64,000 nucleotides of DNA from Palsa-189 sp963803735. GTDB lineage: Bacteria; Acidobacteriota; Terriglobia; Acidiferrales; UBA7541. The notes beneath the pieces are model-generated. The model saw nothing but the letters and a program-made list of their open reading frames with translations. It ran no database searches and was not told the DNA's origin. A program made the position numbers and the translations under genes. Where the stretch lies: contig CAWDNV010000011.1 in the NCBI GenBank assembly GCA_963803735.1, positions 620,001 through 684,000 of the forward strand, given 5' to 3'. Below, piece by piece: positions 47,704-55,748 of the stretch. Within the stretch, counting starts at the first letter, position 1. Each line of letters starts with the position of its first letter.

Positions 47704-50700
47704 GTGGGTAATCTCTTCGATTTAGCTTCGCCATCGGCCAAACTCGGCGAAGACCTGAACAGCCAACAGCGCGCCGCTGTGGACCACGGCCGAGGGCCGC
47801 TGCTGGTGGTTGCCGGCGCGGGCACCGGCAAGACGCGCGTCATTACGGAACGAATCCGCCACCTGCTGGAAACCGATCCGAAGATGCCGGGCGAATCTAT
47901 TCTCGCGTTAACGTTCACGGACAGGGCCGCGGGCGAGATGAAGCATCGAGTGATTCGTACCGCGGGGGAGCGCGGCCAAGGCGTTTTCGTGGGAACCTTT
48001 CACGCCTTTTGCAACGCCCTGCTGCTGGAACGCAATCCCAAGCTGCAGACACTCGACGACGTCGATCACTGGATTCTGCTGCGGCGGAATCTTTCAGTGC
48101 TGGCGCTGGAGCGGTATCGGCGACTGGCGGAGCCGGGGCAGTTCCTGGGCGACTTCGTGAAGTTCTTTTCGCGCTGCCAGGATGAATTGGTTACGCCTGA
48201 CGATTACGAGCGCTACGTCGAATCCCTGGCTGGCAAGTACGCGAGAGAGAAACACACACTTCTTGAAGATGAACAGCGGCTGCGCGAAGAGGGGATCGCG
48301 GAACAGCGCGAGATCGCCCGGGCTTACCGAGCGAGCGACCGGCTGCTGCGCGAACGGAATCTGCTTACGTTCGGCATGCAACTGCTCGAAGCCGTCCATT
48401 TGCTGCGCAGCGATTCCGACGTAGCCGCGGCGCTGCGCGCGCGCTATCGCTACATCCTGGTGGACGAATTCCAGGACACCAACATCGCCCAAATCGAATT
48501 GCTCTGGCAGCTCGCGGCGGATCATCGCAACGTCGTCGCAGTTGGGGACAACGCGCAGGCGATCTACCGTTTTCGCGGCGCCTCGTTCGGGAGCTTCACC
48601 ATTTTCCTCGAGCGTTTCGCCGGCGTGCCGCGCAGCGATACTGCCGGGGCCGCACGATTTGTCCAGCCGCTCGTGGATAACTACCGGTCCACGGCGCGCA
48701 TTCTGCGCACGGCTGGCCAAGTGGTCTCTTTTGTCGATCATTCGCCGCTCGTGCCCAAGAAAGAGCTTGTGCCGCACAAACCCGACGGCGAAAAAGTGCG
48801 CATCGTGGAATTCGGATCCGCGCAGGAAGAAGCCCGGTGGATCGCGGCGGAAATCGATCGCCTGCATGCATCTGGCTTGAACTGGCGGAAATTCGCCGCA
48901 CTCTATCGCATTCATGGACATCGCGCGGAACTGGTGAGCGCGCTCGAAGAACGCGGCATTCCCTTTGTGATCCGCAATCTCTCGATTCTCGATCATCCGC
49001 TGGTTCGCGATCTGCTGGCTTACCTGCGCCTGATCGTAAATCCCGCGGACAATATCGCCTGCGCGCGCGTGCTGGCCGCGCCGGCGTGGGGACTCGATCC
49101 TGCGGACCTGGTGCGGAGTTGCGAGCGAGCGGGCAAAGCCAGGCGTTCGCTGTGGGATGAGCTTCAAGCGCCACAAGGCGAACTGTCTTTCAGCGGCCGC
49201 GCGCCTGCGACGAACGACTTAATTGCCGGATTGAACGAATTGCGCCTGCGAAGCAGCGCGATCGATGCGACGGATCTATTCGAAGCGCTCGAGAAATGGC
49301 TGGAACTTCCGCTCAGCATTCGTTCCGCCGATCGGCCCTACATTCGGCGGCTTGCGCAATTTGTTCGCGAATGGCAATCCAAGGGCGAGACTTCGCGCCT
49401 GGCGGAATTTGTCGAATATCTCGATTACTTCATGCAGGCCGGCGGGCAAATCAATCTGGAGCAGGATTCGCGCGACGCCGTTCAACTAATGACCGTGCAT
49501 GCGGCGAAAGGCCTGGAATTCGAGCATGTGTTTGTTTTGCGGCTCACTCATCGCGGATTCCCCATGGCGCCGCGCGTCCCCGTGCTGGTGTTTCCGGAAG
49601 CGTTGATGAAGGAGGAGTTGCCGCGCGGCGACTTCCACATTCAGGAGGAGCGGCGCCTATTTTACGTGGCCATCACCAGGGCGCGCGAGCGGCTGACTTT
49701 GACGACGGTGGTGCATAAGCGCTCGCGGCCTTCTGTTTTCCTTGAAGACATTTTGAGCGCGCCTCACGTTGCGAAGCAGAATGTGGAGCAAGCCGCGCCG
49801 GTTGCGCCTGCCGCGAAAGCGGCACGCATGCTCGCAGTATCCGAGCCTCTGCTTTTTTCGGACGCAGAGCCGCGGATCTATTCGCTGATCGCGCGATGGG
49901 CGGAGCGATACCGCCCGCCGGTTTTCGAGCCATTGCAATTGAGCGCCTCGGGAATCGAAACGTATCAGAAATGTCCGCAGAAATATCTTTTCGGCAACGT
50001 CTGGGGCATCAGGAGCGGCCCAGCGGCGGCAACTACTTTCGGCAACGTCATGCACAACACGATCCGCCAATTCATCGCCGCGTTACGCAAGGGCCTGCGG
50101 CTCAGCTTCGAAGAGGTCGTGACGATTTTCAAGCGCGAATGGACTTCGGCGGGTTTCGAGGACCGCCATCAGGAAGAGCTTTACCTGAACGATGGAATCG
50201 AGCAACTGCGGGCATTTCATACGAGCGCGCTTGACACCCCGGCTCACGTGACGGCGCAGGAGAAGCGCTTCACGATCAAGTGCGAGAACGGGATTGAATT
50301 GATCGGCCGCATGGATCAGATCAATCGCGTCGCTCCCGGCGAAGTGGAAATCATCGATTACAAGACGGGAAAGCCGAAGTCAGAGACGCACGCTCAAAAA
50401 GATTTGCAACTGAGCGTCTATGCACTGGCGGCTCGCGAAGTGCTCGATGTGAAACCGGTCCGGCTGATTTATTACAACCTGCAAGACAATACGTGCGTTT
50501 TCGCGTCACGCGAAGAGAAGCAGCTTAAAGAGCTGCAAGGGACGATTCAGGAAGTCGCGTTCGATATTCGCGCGCGTGAATTTCCCGCACGCCCGGGCTT
50601 CATCTGCAAATATTGTGAATATAGATTTTTGTGTCCCGCGCAGGAATCGCGGTCGGCGCGGAGTGAATCGAACGAGCTTGGGGAACAGGGAGCAGTTGGA

Positions 50701-50721
50701 AGATCGCTGAAGCAGAATTGA
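47704..50721 (+). CDS. UvrD-family helicase fused to an AddB-like iron-sulfur nuclease
   Basis: 1005 residues. The helicase part (about 1-700) has Walker A GAGTGKT (38-44), SILALTFTDRAAGEM, the Walker B region LVDEFQDTN (near 257), VGDNAQAIYRFRGA and LMTVHAAKGLEFEHVFV. The C-terminal part (about 745-1000) is a PD-(D/E)XK nuclease of the RecB/AddB kind: LSASGIETYQKCPQKY, EIIDYKTGKP (near 882), and four cysteines C757, C968, C971 and C977. Their C-(x210)-C-x2-C-x5-C pattern is that of the AddB iron-sulfur nuclease. So helicase and nuclease sit in one chain; a role in double-strand-break end processing is likely but inferred. It starts with GTG. A strong terminator follows. Confidence 0.9.
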   Translation: MGNLFDLASPSAKLGEDLNSQQRAAVDHGRGPLLVVAGAGTGKTRVITERIRHLLETDPKMPGESILALTFTDRAAGEMKHRVIRTAGERGQGVFVGTFHAFCNALLLERNPKLQTLDDVDHWILLRRNLSVLALERYRRLAEPGQFLGDFVKFFSRCQDELVTPDDYERYVESLAGKYAREKHTLLEDEQRLREEGIAEQREIARAYRASDRLLRERNLLTFGMQLLEAVHLLRSDSDVAAALRARYRYILVDEFQDTNIAQIELLWQLAADHRNVVAVGDNAQAIYRFRGASFGSFTIFLERFAGVPRSDTAGAARFVQPLVDNYRSTARILRTAGQVVSFVDHSPLVPKKELVPHKPDGEKVRIVEFGSAQEEARWIAAEIDRLHASGLNWRKFAALYRIHGHRAELVSALEERGIPFVIRNLSILDHPLVRDLLAYLRLIVNPADNIACARVLAAPAWGLDPADLVRSCERAGKARRSLWDELQAPQGELSFSGRAPATNDLIAGLNELRLRSSAIDATDLFEALEKWLELPLSIRSADRPYIRRLAQFVREWQSKGETSRLAEFVEYLDYFMQAGGQINLEQDSRDAVQLMTVHAAKGLEFEHVFVLRLTHRGFPMAPRVPVLVFPEALMKEELPRGDFHIQEERRLFYVAITRARERLTLTTVVHKRSRPSVFLEDILSAPHVAKQNVEQAAPVAPAAKAARMLAVSEPLLFSDAEPRIYSLIARWAERYRPPVFEPLQLSASGIETYQKCPQKYLFGNVWGIRSGPAAATTFGNVMHNTIRQFIAALRKGLRLSFEEVVTIFKREWTSAGFEDRHQEELYLNDGIEQLRAFHTSALDTPAHVTAQEKRFTIKCENGIELIGRMDQINRVAPGEVEIIDYKTGKPKSETHAQKDLQLSVYALAAREVLDVKPVRLIYYNLQDNTCVFASREEKQLKELQGTIQEVAFDIRAREFPARPGFICKYCEYRFLCPAQESRSARSESNELGEQGAVGRSLKQN

Positions 50722-50760
50722 CTGCAGGAAAGTGACTTTCAAAAGTAGGTGGGAACAGAA

Positions 50761-50790
50761 AAAGCGGGACGCCCCGTAGCGTCCCGCTTT
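50761..50790. terminator. Bidirectional intrinsic terminator
   Basis: A perfect 11-pair stem (50761-50771 with 50780-50790, AAAGCGGGACG and its complement) and an eight-base loop. The arms end in T-runs on both strands, so it can stop the helicase transcript (plus) and the VWA transcript (minus). The rest of the 50722-51028 gap has a smaller palindrome at 50850-50866 and no gene. Confidence 0.85.
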
Positions 50791-50849
50791 GATTATCAGG
50801 AAGAGAAAGTTGGATGGTCCGGGCCGTCTCTTCCGGCTTGCCGCGCATT

Positions 50850-50866
50850 GCCTCTCGTCGAGAGGC
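50850..50866. repeat. Short perfect palindrome
   Basis: GCCTCTCG-T-CGAGAGGC, eight pairs around one base, in the convergent region between the helicase and VWA genes. It may be a secondary hairpin or a site for a dimeric protein; nothing else supports either. Confidence 0.4.
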
Positions 50867-51028
50867 TTCTCCCCTTCGGGATTCTCGCGCGCTTCGCAGA
50901 AAATTATTCGTGCGAAACGCACTGCCATAGGTTCTACGGTCCACAGCTTTTTATGTCAAGCGAAACTTGTGGTGCTGGCCGCACGGGCTCTGGAGGAACG
51001 CAGTGCTAAGTGCGGCGCCGTGCCAACA

Positions 51029-52183
51029 TCAGGGGAGGCGAACGAGGTAGTAGCCGTCGCGTGAAAACACTTCGAGCCCGGGGCGCTCCACGCGCACTTC
51101 GATGGAGTGATAATTTTGGGTGCGGTCGGTTCCCATCGGCGCGTAGCTAAGCGTGTATTGATGGCGCGCTTGTTCGGCAACCTGGGAATAAGCACGCGAG
51201 AGCGCGGCCTGATTGCTCACGAAATAAGTGTCGCCGCCGGTGGCGCGCGCATAACGCGAAAGAGGGCTGGCGCCGCGGCGCAAAAGCGCAGCATCGGTGC
51301 CAATCGCATAGACCGATATGTCGGACGAGAGCAGCAGCGCCAACGTCTGATCGTAGTTATAGGTGTTGGTCTTGGCATCCACTCCGTCGGAGACGAGGAT
51401 GATGATTTTGCGGCGTTCGCGATCGCGGCCGCGCAGAGCTTCGGCGGCGGCGTGAAGGGCATCGTCAAGGTGCTTCGTACTCTTGTCGACTGTTGCTTGC
51501 TGCGCACCGGTGGGGAACCCGGGAATGGGATGGTCGACGGCCGAGGGGTGCGGCGCGTTCGATTCCGGATCGGGGAAGGCGTCCTCCCCTGAAACGATCT
51601 TCTTCAGTTCAGCCATCAGCTGATCATTGTCTTTGGTGAAGTCCATAACAGGCGTAAAGAATGATGCAAATTTGGCCACTCCCACTTCGTCGGATTCACT
51701 GAAGGCGCCGGCGATGGCAAGCAGGCTCTTGTGCAATTGGTCGGCGGCTTTGGGCTTGAGGTCGTCATCGAGCAGGACCACGACAGAAAGCGGAACGGCT
51801 TCAGTCGAAAAGGCCGAAATCTGCTGCTCGACGCCGTCTTCGAGGATGCGGAAGTCATCTTTGCCGAGATCAGCGACAAGATTGCCCTTGGTATCTTTTA
51901 CCGTCACCGGCACGACGACCAGTTCAACGGTAGTGCGAATTCTGGCGCGCGGGTCGGAGGTTTGTTTTTGTGGCTGATCTTGTTGCTGTTCTGGCGCCTG
52001 GGGCGGTGGCGCGGCCGGAGGGCTGATTTGCGCGGCCTGCGCAAAGAACACAGTAAGTGCGATGAGTAAGGCGGAGAGCGCGGGTTGACGGAGGCGAGTC
52101 ACAGGCCGACAATTCCAAGGTGATCGCAATCTTCGAGACGAGGACAAAATCTGGCGCGCATCCTTCCTGGGGCGATGGCGCAT
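51029..52183 (-). CDS. Exported VWA-like protein with a degenerate metal site
   Basis: 384 residues. A hydrophobic export signal (LSALLIALTVFFAQAAQ) starts near residue 36; a GTG at 52102 would remove the odd basic stretch before it and may be the real start. After a Pro/Gln-rich linker comes the block typical of acidobacterial VWA proteins, VELVVVPVTVKDTKGNLVADLGKDDFRILEDGVEQQI. Where the metal site DxSxS should be it reads VVVLLDDDLKPKA (139-143 DDDLK), so the MIDAS is not canonical. The end, RHQYTLSYAPMG...KVRVERPGLEVFSRDGYY, is as in the two neighbours. Function of the family is unknown. Confidence 0.85.
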   Translation of the reverse strand: MRHRPRKDARQILSSSRRLRSPWNCRPVTRLRQPALSALLIALTVFFAQAAQISPPAAPPPQAPEQQQDQPQKQTSDPRARIRTTVELVVVPVTVKDTKGNLVADLGKDDFRILEDGVEQQISAFSTEAVPLSVVVLLDDDLKPKAADQLHKSLLAIAGAFSESDEVGVAKFASFFTPVMDFTKDNDQLMAELKKIVSGEDAFPDPESNAPHPSAVDHPIPGFPTGAQQATVDKSTKHLDDALHAAAEALRGRDRERRKIIILVSDGVDAKTNTYNYDQTLALLLSSDISVYAIGTDAALLRRGASPLSRYARATGGDTYFVSNQAALSRAYSQVAEQARHQYTLSYAPMGTDRTQNYHSIEVRVERPGLEVFSRDGYYLVRLP

Positions 52184-52218
52184 CGTAAGGGCAAGTCAAT
52201 TCCAATGGAGATTATACG

Positions 52219-53181
52219 ATGAGGTCGGAACGTCTCAGCCTCAAAGTTTCAGTCGCGGCGCTGGCGGTCCTGCTCGTCCCGGGTCTCGGCGTGCTGGCAG
52301 CACAGAATTCGGACCCACTGCAGCAGGGCGGCATTCGCGTGCAGGTCAATCTGGTGAACCTGTTCGCCACCGTGCGCGACAAGAGAACCAAGCAGATCAT
52401 TCCCAATCTCGAGCAGAACGATTTTAAGGTCACCGAAGACGGCACCGAGCAGAAGATTTCGTTTTTTTCCAAAGAATCGACGCTGCCAATCACGCTCGGC
52501 CTTTTAATTGACACGAGCGGGAGCGAATCGAACACGCTGGGCGCCGAACAGGAAGCCGCGGTGCGCTTCCTCTCGCGCGTCATGCGCAAGGGCGACCTGG
52601 CAATGGTGGTCAGCTTTGACACCGATTCGGACCTGCTGGCCGATCTTACCGACGATCAGAGCAGGCTCGATCGAGCCATCAATCGCACGCGCATCAATGC
52701 GCCCGGCGCGCAAGGGCCGACGGCGCAAACCATACCCGGAACCGTCTTTTACGATGCCGTCTACGCCGCCTGTCATGACCGGCTAGCGGACGAGGCCGGG
52801 CGCAAGGCCCTGGTAATCCTGACTGACGCGCAGGATGAAGGCAGCACGCTAAAACTTCAGGACGCCATCGAAGCCGCACAGCGTACCGATACGGTGGTAC
52901 ACGTTTTGCTCGTGGCCGATCCTCATTACGGCGGCGGCAACGAAAGTGTCGCCAAAAAACTGACCGACGAAACCGGCGGCAGGACGATTGTGGTTCGAAA
53001 CGAAAAGAATCTGGAGCAAGCGTTCGATCAAATCAGCCAAGAGCTGCGCAGCCAGTACACGGTAGGCTACTATTCGACCAACACAGCACACGATGGAAGC
53101 TACCGCAAGGTCAAAGTGGACACGACGCGCAAAGACCTGGATGTTCTCGCACGACGTGGATATTACGCCCCCAAAAACTAA
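52219..53181 (+). CDS. Exported VWA-domain protein
   Basis: 320 residues with a signal peptide (VSVAALAVLLVPGLGVLAAQ). The pre-domain VNLVNLFATVRDKRTKQIIPNLEQNDFKVTEDGTEQKI leads to a VWA fold with an intact MIDAS, LLIDTSGSESN (DTSGS 98-102). The end, RSQYTVGYYSTN...YRKVKVDTTRKDLDVLARRGYY, is the shared C-terminal block. GGAG lies eight bases before the ATG. It is divergent from the gene on its left and convergent with the one on its right. Confidence 0.9.
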   Translation: MRSERLSLKVSVAALAVLLVPGLGVLAAQNSDPLQQGGIRVQVNLVNLFATVRDKRTKQIIPNLEQNDFKVTEDGTEQKISFFSKESTLPITLGLLIDTSGSESNTLGAEQEAAVRFLSRVMRKGDLAMVVSFDTDSDLLADLTDDQSRLDRAINRTRINAPGAQGPTAQTIPGTVFYDAVYAACHDRLADEAGRKALVILTDAQDEGSTLKLQDAIEAAQRTDTVVHVLLVADPHYGGGNESVAKKLTDETGGRTIVVRNEKNLEQAFDQISQELRSQYTVGYYSTNTAHDGSYRKVKVDTTRKDLDVLARRGYYAPKN

Positions 53182-53189
53182 GAGTTGAT

Positions 53190-54230
53190 TCAGCGGGCCG
53201 TCGCGGCAGACGCTTCAATAGGCGCTGCATAGTAGCCCTTGCGCGCCCGGACTTGCAGATTTTTGGTATTCACTTCGACGCGAATTTTGTGGAACTTGCC
53301 GTCGGCGGGGCGCATGGGGACGTAGGCGAGCGAATACTGGCTGCGAAGTTCATCTCCAATATAGGCAAACGACTGAGCGAGGTCGTCAACGCGATAGGGG
53401 AAGAAGGCGCGGCCGCCGCTATCGTCAGAAAACTGCTGCAGAACTTTATCTCCCTCGTCCTTCATGTATTTCCGATTGGAAGGATCGCCGTGGCCAACTT
53501 CCTGATCGGTAAGGATCCAGTTGGTGCTGGTGCTGATTGTGTAAATGACGATGCCGGCGCGGGTGGCTATTTCCAGCGCCTCGCCGCGCGAATGGCGGCT
53601 CAGATTATCGTCGCCATCGCTAATGACCACCAGCACAGGGCGCATGTCCTTGTCTGGGTCGCCGACCAGTGGCGGCAGCTTGAGCAGTTGCTGGCAGGCC
53701 TGATAGACCGCGTCGTAAAGCGCTGTTCCGCCTCCTGCTCGCTGCTTCAAGATGACCTGACGAAGCGCGTCAAGGTCACCGGTGAATCCTTGGACCATTT
53801 CCGGATCATCGTCGACGGTCATCAGAAAGGCCTGGTCCTTATCCCGCCGGATCACGTTGTAGAGAAAGTCGATGGCCGCCTGCTGCTCGAATTTCAGACG
53901 GTCGCGAATGCTATTGGAAGTGTCCATGAGCAAGCCGACGCGCAAGGGCATATCCGTCTGCCGGTTGAAAAACCGTATATCCTGCTCCGCACCGTCATCG
54001 AACACCTTGAAATTGTCCCGGTTCAGGTCCCCCACGATCTTGTTCTGCTTATTGAGGACCGTGAACAAAACATCCACTAGATTTACGTTCTGGCGGATGG
54101 ACTGCTTTGCATTTAACGGAGGCTCAGGCGGCGCAGGCGGAGCCACCGGCTGTGACGGCTGCTGGGCGTAGAGATTTGCACAAAACAATACCGCCAGGGC
54201 GAGAACTGCGGAGGTAATGCGAAGACGCAT
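53190..54230 (-). CDS. Exported VWA-domain protein
   Basis: 346 residues with a signal peptide (RITSAVLALAVLFCANLYAQQ) and a Pro-rich linker. The pre-domain VNLVDVLFTVLNKQNKIVGDLNRDNFKVFDDGAEQDI leads to an intact MIDAS, LLMDTSNSIRD (DTSNS 103-107). The end, RSQYSLAYVPMR...KIRVEVNTKNLQVRARKGYY, matches the other two. The stop is nine bases from that of the plus-strand VWA gene. Confidence 0.9.
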   Translation of the reverse strand: MRLRITSAVLALAVLFCANLYAQQPSQPVAPPAPPEPPLNAKQSIRQNVNLVDVLFTVLNKQNKIVGDLNRDNFKVFDDGAEQDIRFFNRQTDMPLRVGLLMDTSNSIRDRLKFEQQAAIDFLYNVIRRDKDQAFLMTVDDDPEMVQGFTGDLDALRQVILKQRAGGGTALYDAVYQACQQLLKLPPLVGDPDKDMRPVLVVISDGDDNLSRHSRGEALEIATRAGIVIYTISTSTNWILTDQEVGHGDPSNRKYMKDEGDKVLQQFSDDSGGRAFFPYRVDDLAQSFAYIGDELRSQYSLAYVPMRPADGKFHKIRVEVNTKNLQVRARKGYYAAPIEASAATAR

Positions 54231-54238
54231 TGGTGAAA

Positions 54239-55273
54239 TTATAGGTACCGGCGCAAAGCGGCGTCAACCTTTCGCGTGTCGGTATCCGTGCCCACGGCTA
54301 ACTCATTCAGATAATTACGCAATCCGGGGTCGAGCGGCGCACGAACTTCGATGGATGCGCCCGTACGCGGGTGAGCAAAGCTCAGGCGCGCCGCATGCAG
54401 GAATACGCGCCCCAGTGGCTTGAGAGAAGCTCCGCCAACGCGAACCTGGCGTGGCGCGCCATATAACGTGTCGCCCACCAACGGATGCCCCGCGGCGACA
54501 AAATGCGCGCGAATCTGGTGCGTGCGGCCGGTGCGCGGCTGGGCTTCGACCAGCGTGAAATTTCCCAGGCGCAGCAGCACACGCCAATCCGTCTGGGCCG
54601 CGCGGCCATTCCCCAGGCGCGCGGTCATTCGCGTTCGGCGCTGCGGATCGCGCGTGATCGGGCGGTCGATTGTTCCGGCATCCCGGGCCAGTCGGCCGTG
54701 AAGCAAGGCGATATACGTCTTTTTGACTGCGCGCGAGCGGAACTGCTCGCCGAGAACGCGATGGGCAACATCATTGCGCGCCACGATCATGGCTCCGGAG
54801 GTACCGCGGTCCAGCCGGTGCACGATTCCCGGACGAAGAGTTCCGCCAACGGTTGATAGCGTTCCGAAGTGATGGAGCAGCGCGTTGACCAGCGTGCCTC
54901 GCGTCGCCCCGGCTCCGGCGTGGACGACCATTCCGGCAGGCTTATTCACAGCGATGACGTCTTCGTCCTCGTAGAGCACGTCAATCGGTATCTCTTCCGG
55001 CCCAGCTCGCAATGGCGGGCGGGGCAAAACTTCAATTTCTATAATGTCGCCTGCCATGACCCGATGCGCCCGGCGGGCGAGGCGCTCGCTCACACGGACG
55101 CGGCCCTGATCGATCAATTCCTGAATGCGAGTGCGGCTGAGATCCGGAAGGCGCGAAGCGAGGTAGAGGTCGAGACGGCGGCCGGCATCCTCCGCTGAAG
55201 CGGTAAACCGGCGCAACACAACGTCCTCTTTAGGAGCCGTTGCAGACGGACTACGACCGGGCTCTGGTTGCAT
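54239..55273 (-). CDS. rluD: Ribosomal large subunit pseudouridine synthase, RluD-like
   Basis: Isomerises uridines in 23S rRNA (344 residues). An S4 RNA-binding domain (about 33-80, RLDLYLASRLPDLSRTRIQELIDQGRV) precedes the catalytic domain. The catalytic aspartate is D155 in GIVHRLDRGTSGAMIVA; EAQPRTGRTHQIRAHF is the other signature. RluD is the best match, but RluC-type members look alike. The start overlaps the lspA stop by 23 bases. Confidence 0.92.
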   Translation of the reverse strand: MQPEPGRSPSATAPKEDVVLRRFTASAEDAGRRLDLYLASRLPDLSRTRIQELIDQGRVRVSERLARRAHRVMAGDIIEIEVLPRPPLRAGPEEIPIDVLYEDEDVIAVNKPAGMVVHAGAGATRGTLVNALLHHFGTLSTVGGTLRPGIVHRLDRGTSGAMIVARNDVAHRVLGEQFRSRAVKKTYIALLHGRLARDAGTIDRPITRDPQRRTRMTARLGNGRAAQTDWRVLLRLGNFTLVEAQPRTGRTHQIRAHFVAAGHPLVGDTLYGAPRQVRVGGASLKPLGRVFLHAARLSFAHPRTGASIEVRAPLDPGLRNYLNELAVGTDTDTRKVDAALRRYL

Positions 55274-55748
55274 GCCTTTCGCCGGCTAAAACTTCAAAGA
55301 TAATCAGAGCCGCTCCGATAGTAATAGCTGAATCCGCAAGATTGAAGGCAGGCCAGCGAAAATTGCCGGCGCGCAATTCGAGGAAATCCGTGACGCCGCC
55401 GTGCAGGAACCGGTCGAGCAGGTTTCCCGCTGCCCCGCCCGCGATCAAGGCAATGCCGGCCTGGCTCTCAGTCCTTCCCACGTGCCCCGCAAGCAGCAGC
55501 CAGACGAGCAGAATAATTATGGCCGCAGAACTCAATACCAGCAGGAAAGAGATCCATTTGGACGCCGATTCGGAGAACAGGCCGAAAGCGATTCCTGGAT
55601 TCTGACTGTGAACGAGATCCGCGAAATTGGGGATGAGCGGCCGCCGAAAACCTTCGGTGGTGAGACGCTCGATGGCATATTTGGTGGCGCGATCGGCGGC
55701 CACGACCGCCATTGCCAGCCAGAGCCAGCGAGCACTCGGGGCGGCCAT
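55251..55748 (-). CDS. lspA: Lipoprotein signal peptidase
   Basis: Signal peptidase II (165 residues, four membrane helices) cleaves lipoprotein signals before the lipidated cysteine. The catalytic aspartates lie in GNLLDRFLHGGVTDFLEL and FNLADSAITIG; the substrate motif NPGIAFGLF is also there. The start overlaps the ileS stop by one base, the widespread ileS-lspA pair, followed here by rluD. Confidence 0.95.
   Translation of the reverse strand: MAAPSARWLWLAMAVVAADRATKYAIERLTTEGFRRPLIPNFADLVHSQNPGIAFGLFSESASKWISFLLVLSSAAIIILLVWLLLAGHVGRTESQAGIALIAGGAAGNLLDRFLHGGVTDFLELRAGNFRWPAFNLADSAITIGAALIIFEVLAGERHATRARS

Noticed and set aside
48094..49176. 360-codon minus-strand frame inside the helicase gene
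   Set aside because: The helicase motifs on the plus strand are unambiguous and this frame has none.
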